From GCA-2687025 sp964473525 (GTDB lineage: Bacteria > Poribacteria > WGA-4E > GCA-2687025), in assembly GCA_964473525.1 (NCBI GenBank), contig CAYYPK010000014.1:1-64000 (forward strand): a stretch of 64,000 nt of DNA, given 5' to 3'. Below the pieces are notes generated by a model. It did not search any database. It was given only the letters and a program-made list of their open reading frames with translations, and was not told the origin of the DNA. Below, piece by piece: positions 8,701-14,705 of this stretch. Every line of letters begins with the position of its first letter. The stretch's first letter is position 1. Made by a program: the position numbers and the translations under genes.

Positions 8701-8843
8701 GCTACGTCGGCATGACGCGCGCGCGCGAACGCCTATACTTCGTCTCCGCCATGCGGCGGGACGGCCGCGACCGGTCTTCGTCGCGGTTTCTGGGCGAGAT
8801 ACCGTCGAACCTCATCAAGCGGTGGTCGCCGTCCCGCAGGTGA
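5754..8843 (+). CDS. UvrD/PcrA-type SF1 helicase with internal DEDDh exonuclease domain
   Basis: This 1029-residue protein is a 3'-5' DNA translocase by family. Walker A LAGPGAGKT is at 25-33, motif II DEYQD at 229-233, GDEDQSIYSWRG at 256-267, HYRSTRTIL at 290-298, LMTLHSAKGTEF near 941-952 and the motif VI region ERRLCYVGMTRARERL at 979-994. Between motif IVa (near 360) and motif V, where UvrD carries its 2B subdomain, lies a full DnaQ-like exonuclease (about 645-808). It starts DLETTG (Asp652, Glu654), continues GHNIVDYD (Asp736) and ends HRADQDTE (His789, Asp794), so all five DEDDh residues are present. UvrD is normally about 720 residues. The expected job is unwinding coupled to 3'-5' trimming in repair, which is inference. 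The start is a GTG with GAGGAA seven bases before it. Confidence 0.9.
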   Translation: MPISSALNRRQREVVQHGDGPLLVLAGPGAGKTRVIIDRVAHLIDSGRCEPGQILALTFTNKAAQELVGRVHELLGASVAGDVWVGTFHNTCARILRESADMLDIRQDFAIFDQEAQQAMLVECLRHASLPADVSDVARLRNVISAAKGMMVDPLTHEITLPDEEDQALLTRPGFVDALRVAIAEYERRLGEYGAYDFDDLLGLAVDQLQTHAAVLAKYQAKFRHVFVDEYQDINKTQYELLKLLAPAPHHITAVGDEDQSIYSWRGSSPEWVRRLREEMRSTVIELDEHYRSTRTILRAAEELISRNERVRETPLKTNNAAGDTPYAYTFPTEEDAASGIARLVERLHKEAHFAFRDIAVFYRNHRQADLVEQALARANLPVQRVRPMSDLLDGDEARLVAWLRHVCFGLPKHLADALMFPGAILDEWTRVWFQWQAETSGVPLGDVLRSPGEDTPPLTRRALEAAMATVDRLRATASDAQAGAAVRALVDEIDALRSPFHREDAEAVPQCEEFPRLAEAGDIALAAIRRGAAFRVVSDAQADSAAAAATVVHTLERYFEARAQHDVYRGGSLPDVEGDDQLIFVGDVAAPENTPARLIWLGAPEPVWSDCTCPRAPDGAPDVTAWVAHRLCQHLLALAEEPLDADVVVYDLETTGKSVRTCEIVEFAGTRLGEPEEHLHLYVRPRKAIPRFLTKVHGIDDGTVRDKPPIEEQIGVIHGFLGAAILVGHNIVDYDNRILERDVGEHLRQGMPNPSYDTYTVARRLFPTENHKLTALARKFDIPYLTAHRADQDTEVSKMLFHALRREESRRRAAASLAECLPYVAIGAESRAAWREDAFEAYRNAFARWSSRRDVARDAVDALPQELRVDAVSLLAAARPKAAPETEDERRWQQVSGRMLRRAQRFETTSPATTVRDFLNSQSLAEPTDELDEAVDAVTLMTLHSAKGTEFRAVIMSAMEEGALPSFRARGGDMLAEERRLCYVGMTRARERLYFVSAMRRDGRDRSSSRFLGEIPSNLIKRWSPSRR

Positions 8844-8880
8844 GGAAGCCCCGCTGTCGACGGCGCCGCGCCTGATTCCG

Positions 8881-8886
8881 TATAAT
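8881..8886 (+). promoter_or_regulatory. consensus -10 box for the TonB/vWA gene
   Basis: A perfect TATAAT lies 44 bases before the GTG start of the next gene. The best -35 candidate, TCGACG at 8857-8862 with an 18-base spacer, is weak. This suggests separate transcription from the helicase gene 38 bases upstream. Confidence 0.5.
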
Positions 8887-8929
8887 AGACTCAGTGGGCG
8901 TGCACACGTAGCAAGTTGGAGGGCATGCC

Positions 8930-10501
8930 GTGTGGACCAGCCTCGCAGCGATGGACCGGAAACGTGACCCAGGCCGCTACGCTCGCAGCCTGGTGGTATC
9001 GCTGGCTCTCCACGGCATTGTCGCCGTCGCGGTTACGCTCTACATCCTTGCCCGCAACGCGCCCGCTATCGTCCAGTTCGTCGAACCCGTGTTCGTGACG
9101 TTCCTACCGCAGATCGAGCGCCCAATACTGCCGCCAGAGCGAACGCCAGCGCCGGAAGCCGAGACGCCTACGGCCGCCGCGCCCGAGAGTCCGCGCGCGG
9201 AGCCACCCAAGCCGGTGTCGGCGCCCACGACGTTCAACGTAGCCCCTGACTTGCGACCGACGCGCGCCGGGGTGGCGTTCGACGCCTCCGCTGGCGCTGA
9301 CCGTAGGCTGGATGTCGGGGACACGCGCGTCGCCCATGGCGCGACGGCCGACAGTGGCCCGCCCGCGCGTCGGGAGGCGCGTCCTCGGTTCAGCGCGCTC
9401 GAGCGGCTCCACCTCGACGTGCCGGGCGAAGTCGTGCCGGTGTCGCTGCCCGAGGGATCGGCCTTGGACGGCGACCCGACGGATGTCCGCACACGTGGCG
9501 CGCGCATATCCAGCCGCCGAGGGATGGGCGGGGTTAACAGCGGAGGCGGAGGAGGAGGCGGAGGCGGAGGGAGCACGCGCGGCGTGTACAGTGGTCTCAT
9601 GCGCCGCCTCGCGCGAGGCGTCTTGCAGGCGACCGCGGCGGAGGAAGTGGACGTCGTCTTCATCGTCGATACGACGCACAGCATGATGGACAACGTCCGG
9701 GGCATCACGGCGTACGCCGATGACTTCGTGAACATCCTGAGGTGGGACAGGCGGCGGCCGCAGTACGGGCTCGTCACGTTCTCCGACACGCACCGTGAAG
9801 CCGCCCGCGCCAGAGGAATGACGGAGGACTCCGGCGAGTTCCGCAACTGGCTGCACAACACGCCGTTCACCGGTGGCGGCGACCTGGCGGAGTCGGGTCT
9901 GGACGCGGTCATGACCGCCGTCGACAAGCTGAAGTTCCGCAAGCAGGCGCACCGCTACTTCGTCTTCGTGAGCGACGGCGTCTTCCACGACCGCGACTAC
10001 GACGGCCGGTCGGAGTTCACACTCGACGAGGTCATCGCGGACCTTCAGGCGCAACGCATCGTCCTCGATGTGGTGGGCATAGACTACCTGTGCGCCAAGC
10101 AACTCGCGCACGGCACTGGCGGACGGTGGATCGCGATACCCGGGAAGGGGTACCTGGAGGCCGTCGCGCCGCCCCTGCCCGTGAGGGCGAACGCCGCGCT
10201 CGGGGTGCTGTCGACGAACGCAGTGGGCGCCACCGACGAGCTCTACGTGTTCCCGGACCCGAACGACCGCCCCGAGTCGTATGAGCTACGATGGCGACTA
10301 CTGAATCCGCGCGGGCAGAAGGTCCAGGGCGAGTTCGTCATGCGCGAGGATCTCGAGCCAGACGCGCGACGCGTCACATTCAACCCCGCGTTCGACGAGG
10401 GGTGGTTCGAGGGCAACCCCGGCTACTACACCGCCATCTACCGCATCACGGACAGCGTGGGCAACTCCAGCGTCCTGAGGCGCGTCTTCACCTACCAGTA
10501 A
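8930..10501 (+). CDS. TonB-like N-terminus fused to von Willebrand factor A domain
   Basis: This 523-residue protein is anchored by one membrane helix (residues 20-40). The helix carries Ser24 and His28 in SLALHGIVAVAV, the SxxxH pattern of TonB proteins, which couples to ExbBD. A Pro/Ala/Glu-rich periplasmic stretch (about 63-98), a long low-complexity linker and a run of ten glycines (205-214) follow. Then comes a vWA domain from 240 with DTTHS (247-251) as a MIDAS-like metal site and VFVSDG near 345-350. The C-terminal 100 residues look like a beta-sandwich (YELRWRLLNPRGQKV). The GTG start is preferred because GGAGGG stands seven bases upstream; an ATG 21 bases later is possible. No exbB or exbD is nearby. 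A role as an envelope-spanning adhesion or assembly factor is inference. Confidence 0.8.
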   Translation: MWTSLAAMDRKRDPGRYARSLVVSLALHGIVAVAVTLYILARNAPAIVQFVEPVFVTFLPQIERPILPPERTPAPEAETPTAAAPESPRAEPPKPVSAPTTFNVAPDLRPTRAGVAFDASAGADRRLDVGDTRVAHGATADSGPPARREARPRFSALERLHLDVPGEVVPVSLPEGSALDGDPTDVRTRGARISSRRGMGGVNSGGGGGGGGGGSTRGVYSGLMRRLARGVLQATAAEEVDVVFIVDTTHSMMDNVRGITAYADDFVNILRWDRRRPQYGLVTFSDTHREAARARGMTEDSGEFRNWLHNTPFTGGGDLAESGLDAVMTAVDKLKFRKQAHRYFVFVSDGVFHDRDYDGRSEFTLDEVIADLQAQRIVLDVVGIDYLCAKQLAHGTGGRWIAIPGKGYLEAVAPPLPVRANAALGVLSTNAVGATDELYVFPDPNDRPESYELRWRLLNPRGQKVQGEFVMREDLEPDARRVTFNPAFDEGWFEGNPGYYTAIYRITDSVGNSSVLRRVFTYQ

Positions 10502-10692
10502 CGCGGCCGCCCGTCACATTCCGCGGTCGCTCGAGGGCGTGCCGCCACCGCGCCTGGCCTACCCGACGCGAACGGCGACAGCCCAGTGTACAGAGGCGAT
10601 GTGCGCCACTCCTTCAACGCGTCCGGGTGGCTGGACCCCCGCGCCGCATGCCGCCTTCTGACGCTCCCGCAGCGATACTGCTACATGTGTAG

Positions 10693-10721
10693 TTGACACG
10701 GGGTGGGCTGGGCGTTATGCT
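10693..10721 (+). promoter_or_regulatory. strong sigma-70-type promoter
   Basis: A perfect TTGACA at 10693-10698 is followed after 17 bases by TATGCT at 10716-10721. It is the closest match to the consensus in the window and drives the 58-residue membrane protein gene 84 bases downstream. The stretch 10502-10804 holds no gene. Apart from this promoter and the hairpin after it I see only a weak CGCGG/CCGCG inverted repeat just after the upstream stop codon. Confidence 0.75.
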
Positions 10722-10729
10722 CTCAGTAG

Positions 10730-10747
10730 CTCCTACTAGTGTAGGAG
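10730..10747 (+). promoter_or_regulatory. hairpin at the transcript 5' end
   Basis: CTCCTAC (10730-10736) and GTAGGAG (10741-10747) form a perfect 7-bp stem with a TAGT loop. It lies 9-26 bases after the -10 box, that is at about +2 to +19. It may protect the messenger's 5' end or be an operator for a DNA-binding dimer. The sequence does not separate these. Confidence 0.5.
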
Positions 10748-10804
10748 ATAGGTCGAAGAGGAACCGGCGTCCGCCGGCCCTCGATACCCGTGGGAGAGTC
10801 AGGA

Positions 10805-10981
10805 ATGATCATGATGCTAGCGCCTGTTGTCGCAGTAACCGTCACGGCCACCGTCGTTGGGAAGCTGGTCCTGTTGGCAAGGCGGAGACGGCAGGAGGCC
10901 GAGATCGCGCGGGCGGTGCAGGAGCAGGCGGCGCTGGAAGCGTCCCTGGAGCAAGCTCCCCAGGGGTGTCTGTGGGTCTAG
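10805..10981 (+). CDS. small membrane protein, 58 aa
   Basis: The protein starts MIMMLAPVVAVTVTATVVGK, a single hydrophobic helix over residues 1-24. This is followed by LLARRRRQEAEIARAVQEQ, a positive-inside stop and a charged, probably helical tail rich in Glu and Gln, ending QGCLWV. It has a consensus promoter, and GGGAGAG stands six bases before the ATG. An in-frame GTG 15 bases upstream is less well placed. It converges with the pentapeptide-repeat gene, whose stop is 15 bases from this stop. I do not recognise a family. The promoter strength argues that it is a real, well-expressed gene. Confidence 0.6.
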   Translation: MIMMLAPVVAVTVTATVVGKLVLLARRRRQEAEIARAVQEQAALEASLEQAPQGCLWV

Positions 10982-10996
10982 CAGCGCGCAGCGGGG

Positions 10997-11524
10997 CTAC
11001 TCGTCGCGACGCATGCGACGGCTGCCGGGAGATACGCTGTCCGGGAGTCTCGTGTTGTCGTCGTAGCGAGCGCCCTGCAATCGGGCGCTCGCCATGTCGG
11101 CGCGGGTGAGGTCGGCGCCCCGAAGGTCCGCGCCGCGCAGGTCGGCCCAGTGCAGGTTGGCGCGCACGAGCCTGGCGCCGCGGAGGTTGGCGGCGTAGAG
11201 CACTGCAGCCTGAAGGGTCACTCCGGTGAAGTCGGCGTCAATGGCCACCGCGCGCCGCAGGCTCACCCCGTACATGTTTGCTTCCGCGGCCTGCGCTCGT
11301 GAGAGGACGGCGCCCGCCATGTTCGCGCCCGGAAGGTACGATCCCGTCAGCAGGACATCCCGCATGTCCGCGCCGCTCAGGTCGGCGCTCTTCAGACTCA
11401 CTTCGGTCATGTCCGCAAACGTGAGTACCGCCCCAGCCAGCTTCGCGGCATCCATGTCAAAGCCGCCCAGACGGGCCTTGTGTAGCTTCGACCCGGGCGC
11501 GATACGGTAGCCCTTCATGTTCAT
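10997..11524 (-). CDS. pentapeptide-repeat protein
   Basis: The 175-residue protein consists almost wholly of A(D/N)LxX repeats from about residue 15 to 155 (ADLSGADMRD, ADLRGADLRGADLTRADM), which fold into a right-handed quadrilateral beta-helix. There is no signal peptide or membrane helix. Some family members mimic DNA and protect gyrase from quinolones (Qnr, MfpA). Others have structural or unknown roles, and nothing here picks one. AGGGAG lies nine bases before the ATG. A gene for a 38-residue membrane protein ends 36 bases upstream on the same strand and is probably co-transcribed. Confidence 0.85.
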   Translation of the reverse strand: MNMKGYRIAPGSKLHKARLGGFDMDAAKLAGAVLTFADMTEVSLKSADLSGADMRDVLLTGSYLPGANMAGAVLSRAQAAEANMYGVSLRRAVAIDADFTGVTLQAAVLYAANLRGARLVRANLHWADLRGADLRGADLTRADMASARLQGARYDDNTRLPDSVSPGSRRMRRDE

Positions 11525-11560
11525 GCGCGGGCGCTCCCTGCGACATCACGCGGTCGTGTG

Positions 11561-11677
11561 TCATTCGCTCGCGCGGTATTCCTCGTACGCCTGATACATC
11601 ATCACCGTCTGGATCGTTGTGACAACGCACAAGTAGGCGAGCAGGATTACGATAATAGCGCCTATCGCACCCTTCAT
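11561..11677 (-). CDS. small membrane protein, 38 aa
   Basis: The frame reads MKGAIGAIIVILLAYLCVV then a short polar tail ending in YEEYRASE. Residues 4-24 form one transmembrane helix, and the tail carries several Tyr and Glu residues. AGGGG stands six bases before the ATG, an ideal ribosome-binding site, and the stop is 36 bases from the pentapeptide-repeat gene start. The good ribosome-binding site, the clean helix and the spacing support a real gene although it is short. I do not recognise a family. Function is unknown; a membrane partner for the repeat protein is only a guess. Confidence 0.6.
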   Translation of the reverse strand: MKGAIGAIIVILLAYLCVVTTIQTVMMYQAYEEYRASE

Positions 11678-11758
11678 GGGTATCCCCTAGATGGTGGCTG
11701 GCTCCGTACGCGACGATCCCTAGCAGCAACGTACTACACACGCTGATCCCAGGCAAAC

Positions 11759-11777
11759 GGCCCACCATGCGTGGGCC
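11759..11777 (-). terminator. hairpin at the phosphoesterase stop codon
   Basis: GGCCCAC (11759-11765) and GTGGGCC (11771-11777) pair perfectly around a five-base loop. On the minus strand the first arm starts with the last base of the phosphoesterase stop codon and the hairpin is followed by CGTTTGCC, a minimal T-rich tail. Confidence 0.55.
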
Positions 11778-13594
11778 TACTTGTCGATCACGAACTCGTC
11801 CCTCAGGTTACCGTCGATGTCGTAGGCGCGATACAGCATCTGGTTGCCGGAGATGCGGATGTCGAGGGTTTGGTACGTGGAGACGTTGGTCATGCCGAAT
11901 GCCTCATAGTCAGGGTCGTCTTGGTCGTACATCTTCGTGCCGGAGACGGACACGATGTACACGGTGCCCTCGGCAGGCGTCGCGACGACCTCCCCATCGT
12001 TCATCGGATGGGTGCGCAAGTACGCGTGGTCGTGCCCTTGCAACGCGAGGTCCACGTGGTACTTGTCGAAGATGGCGCCCCATAGCGTGCGCAAGTCCTG
12101 GTTATCCCGATTGGGTTTCGATGAATACGCCGGGTGGTGGTAGACCACGAACTTCCAGGTGGCGTCGCTGGCCGCCAACTGCGTGTCCAGCCACTCGGTC
12201 TGGTCGGCAGGCTCGAGGTTGGAGTCGAGAATCACGAACAGCGCGTTGCTGTAGGTCAACGAGTACGCGCGTTCTGACTCGACTGCGTCCGGCCCGTTGT
12301 TCGGGAGCGTGAACTCCTCGAGGTAGAGCGTGGGATGCCCTCCCTGGTTCTCGTGGTTACCTATCGCCGGAACGAGCACGCGTCTGTCGTAGATTCCCTC
12401 GGCGTTGTGCCAGAAGCTGTCCCAGTCGTCGCGGTCGTTCCCGCGGTTCACCAGGTCGCCAGCCATCACGTAGAACGCGGCGTCAGGGCGTTCGTGGAAT
12501 GCGTTGTGCACGAGCGTTCCCCAGCGGTCGAGGCCGTTCTGCGCGTCCCCCATGTACACGAACGAGAACGGCTCGACGCCGTCTGGCGCGGTCGTGAATT
12601 CAGCCAGTTCCGTCGTCGCGACGTCCGTGCCGTCTCCCACGCTGTATACGTACGCCGTGCCCGGCTCGAGCCCGCGCAGCACCGCAGTGTGACGGTTGCA
12701 CAGAGGGTCGTTCACCGTTTCAGGTGTCTCGAGGAGTTCCGTCTTCGCGACGACGACGGCGGGGCTGCCCGGGTTGAACGAGTTGTAGCTGCGGCGAGTG
12801 GCGTATGTCACAACGCCTCGGGTCACGGCCGTCGATGTGCGCCACTGCACGGTCATCGTCGTCCTGGGGTCTTCGCTCCAGGTCAGCGCGACCTGGTCCG
12901 GCAACTGCGTTGCGGGGTAGTCGGTGAAGCGAAAGACGTTCACGAGTTGGCCGTCGCCCCGGTCGTCGCGCGACGTCTGGATGAGCGCGGCGCCCGCGAG
13001 GGCGTCGGGCAGCGACTCGATGGTGTCGTCCCGGTCGGTGAACGCCTGCACGCCCACCTGGGCGCTCGCCAGCGTGTTGTACCCCGGGTAGATGTTCGTA
13101 ATGTCAGCGGCTGGCCCACCGTCTGGGCTCGTGATGGCCACCACGTAGTGCTCGTAGCCGCCCTGTAGCGAATTCACGCCGAGACCAACGAAACCCGGCG
13201 CGAAGTCCTTCGACCACACGTCGAAGGTGTCGCCGTCGATGGTGACCTCGAGGTCGGTCTTCGCGAAGCCGTTCTCCGCGATCCAGAACGGATCGTCGCC
13301 GAGCCCGACGTGGTGGATGACGTACACGGTCACCGGCGCCGCCACGCTGAACGACAGGTGCTCCGACGCGAGCACGGTTCGCTCGTCGGGCGTGAGGAAT
13401 GCGAGGGCGTCCTCGCGCGTCAGACCGCGTAGCGCGTCCATGGACAGCTCGCGCTTCATCCGCGTGAGGACGCCGTTCACCGTATCATGTACGGACGGGT
13501 GTTCGTCTACGTGCGCCTGCGTCGCGGAGCATGTGGCCGCCAGGACGGTGACGAGGAGCGCGCGGGTCACGGGACGGTAGAGAGGGCTCGGCAT
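11777..13594 (-). CDS. secreted purple-acid-phosphatase-like metallophosphoesterase
   Basis: This 605-residue protein has a Sec signal peptide (1-27, ending SATQA). It has an unassigned N-terminal region, a fibronectin-like PAP N-domain (about 230-337, WSEDPRTTMTVQWRT, YVYSVGDG) and a calcineurin-like phosphoesterase domain. The dimetal ligands are all visible: GD 349-350, GDLVNRG 379-385, GNHEN 412-416, HHPAY 486-490 and GHDHAY 520-525. It should hydrolyse phosphate esters outside the cytoplasm, perhaps for phosphate supply or effector turnover, which is inference. The first 225 residues are not part of standard PAPs and may bind a substrate or surface. Its start lies 52 bases from the divergent esterase start, so the two promoters must overlap. 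Confidence 0.88.
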   Translation of the reverse strand: MPSPLYRPVTRALLVTVLAATCSATQAHVDEHPSVHDTVNGVLTRMKRELSMDALRGLTREDALAFLTPDERTVLASEHLSFSVAAPVTVYVIHHVGLGDDPFWIAENGFAKTDLEVTIDGDTFDVWSKDFAPGFVGLGVNSLQGGYEHYVVAITSPDGGPAADITNIYPGYNTLASAQVGVQAFTDRDDTIESLPDALAGAALIQTSRDDRGDGQLVNVFRFTDYPATQLPDQVALTWSEDPRTTMTVQWRTSTAVTRGVVTYATRRSYNSFNPGSPAVVVAKTELLETPETVNDPLCNRHTAVLRGLEPGTAYVYSVGDGTDVATTELAEFTTAPDGVEPFSFVYMGDAQNGLDRWGTLVHNAFHERPDAAFYVMAGDLVNRGNDRDDWDSFWHNAEGIYDRRVLVPAIGNHENQGGHPTLYLEEFTLPNNGPDAVESERAYSLTYSNALFVILDSNLEPADQTEWLDTQLAASDATWKFVVYHHPAYSSKPNRDNQDLRTLWGAIFDKYHVDLALQGHDHAYLRTHPMNDGEVVATPAEGTVYIVSVSGTKMYDQDDPDYEAFGMTNVSTYQTLDIRISGNQMLYRAYDIDGNLRDEFVIDK

Positions 13595-13646
13595 GTGGCA
13601 GATATCCTACTGCGGGAGGCATGGGCGGCGACGCCAACTGAGGTAT

Positions 13647-14507
13647 ATGTTAGTCCAACGCGGCCGCGAGGCGTCCACCCAGGCCGTACGTCGGCGCCGT
13701 TGGAGCGCGGCCACGGTCGCTCTTTCCGTCGTCCTTGGGCTCCCGACGGCGGCAGATGCCGGCCTTCTCGGCGACGCCGCGCGTGAGGACGCCACGCGCG
13801 CCGCGCTCACGACCCCCGGGTCGGAGACGCGCATCGACACGCCCAGCAACGACGGGCACATGGTCGTCTATGTGCCGTCGGACTACGACGCCGCGCGCGA
13901 TTGGCCGCTCATCGTGTGCTACCACGGCGCCCGCGGGCGCCCAACCACGTGGCCCTTCCGGCAGGCGACGGAGGGCGCGGGGTTCCTAGTCTCGGGCGTC
14001 GGCTACGGCACGGACGCATACGGGACGCGCCTGCGCGCCGAGGGCCTGGAACCCGAGGAGGCGCACTTCGATGCCGTGCTCCGCCAACTGACCGACCTCT
14101 ACCGCGTCGACCCAGACCGCATCTTCATGGGCGGCTTCAGCCAGGGCGGATACTCCACGACAGTGCTAGGCGAGCAGCTGGGTCACCGCCTCGCCGGTCT
14201 AGTAGTCCTGGGCGCCGGTAGGGCATACGTCGACGGTCGGCGTCCGGTCAAGAAGGCCATCTGGCGCAAGCCAGTGTTCGTGGGGTGCGGCGAGGACGAC
14301 GAGGTCCACTATCCGCGGGCGGTCCAGGCCGCTGCCGTGTACCGCGGGTGGGGAGCCGAGGTCACCTTCGAGGCGTGGCCCGGAGTAGGGCACTCGTTCC
14401 GGGCCGACCGGTCCACCGCGCTCGCGGAGTGGCTGCGCGCGCACGCGGCGGCCGACGCTGACTTGCCGACGCGGGCCTTCGGCGGCGTGCGCGTAATCGT
14501 GCGGTAG
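13647..14507 (+). CDS. secreted alpha/beta-hydrolase (esterase, PHB-depolymerase-like)
   Basis: The 286-residue protein has an N-terminal Arg-rich segment, a hydrophobic helix and AADA, a probable signal peptide ending near residue 38. The catalytic triad can be read as Ser165 in GGFSQGG, an acid in GCGEDDEVH near 217 and His249 in PGVGHSF. The oxyanion loop is at LIVCYHGARG. This arrangement fits phospholipase/carboxylesterase and LpqC/PHB-depolymerase relatives, which split ester bonds in polymers or feruloylated glycans. The ATG at 13647 was chosen over one at 13593, which would start before the divergent gene's own start. GAGG sits only three bases upstream of it. Substrate unknown. Confidence 0.8.
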   Translation: MLVQRGREASTQAVRRRRWSAATVALSVVLGLPTAADAGLLGDAAREDATRAALTTPGSETRIDTPSNDGHMVVYVPSDYDAARDWPLIVCYHGARGRPTTWPFRQATEGAGFLVSGVGYGTDAYGTRLRAEGLEPEEAHFDAVLRQLTDLYRVDPDRIFMGGFSQGGYSTTVLGEQLGHRLAGLVVLGAGRAYVDGRRPVKKAIWRKPVFVGCGEDDEVHYPRAVQAAAVYRGWGAEVTFEAWPGVGHSFRADRSTALAEWLRAHAAADADLPTRAFGGVRVIVR

Positions 14508-14543
14508 CGCGCATTCCTGGTCGGAATCTCAGTAGGATGGAGG

Positions 14544-14563
14544 GCGTCGCCGAGTGGCGACGC
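14544..14563 (+). terminator. 8-bp hairpin with GAGT loop
   Basis: GCGTCGCC (14544-14551) and GGCGACGC (14556-14563) form a perfect stem, followed by TTGCCT. It lies 37 bases after the esterase stop. A smaller ATTCC/GGAAT inverted repeat precedes it at 14514-14528. A likely intrinsic terminator with a poor T-run. Confidence 0.55.
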
Positions 14564-14591
14564 TTGCCTGAACCTCATGGCGCGGCGCGCC

Positions 14592-14606
14592 CACGGAAGT
14601 TCCGTG
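14592..14606. promoter_or_regulatory. perfect 15-base palindrome, candidate operator
   Basis: CACGGAAGTTCCGTG is a perfect odd palindrome centred on 14599. It covers part of the place where the -35 element of the TATAAT promoter at 14627 should be. Such placement is typical of repressor sites. No regulator gene is adjacent. Confidence 0.45.
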
Positions 14607-14626
14607 CGGCGCGTCGTCGCCTATCC

Positions 14627-14632
14627 TATAAT
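14627..14632 (+). promoter_or_regulatory. consensus -10 box for dioxygenase 2
   Basis: A perfect TATAAT followed by GCCCCGCC lies 74 bases before the dioxygenase start. There is no good -35 hexamer at the usual distance. The palindrome at 14592-14606 takes that place, so an activator or repressor may act here. Confidence 0.55.
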
Positions 14633-14705
14633 GCCCCGCCGCTCGAGGACCGGCTAGCATCGGTGACGCGTGGGTCGCCCGGATTAGGCGAGCAAGGGGA
14701 GTTGA

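Noticed and set aside
9541..9574. GGA/GGC triplet run as a mobile or phase-variable repeat
   Set aside because: It is an in-frame poly-glycine linker coded by mixed triplets; no copy-number evidence is available.
11457..11768. 103-codon minus-strand frame overlapping the 38-residue gene
   Set aside because: It is in another frame, has no ribosome-binding site and no coherent composition; the 38-residue frame is much better supported.
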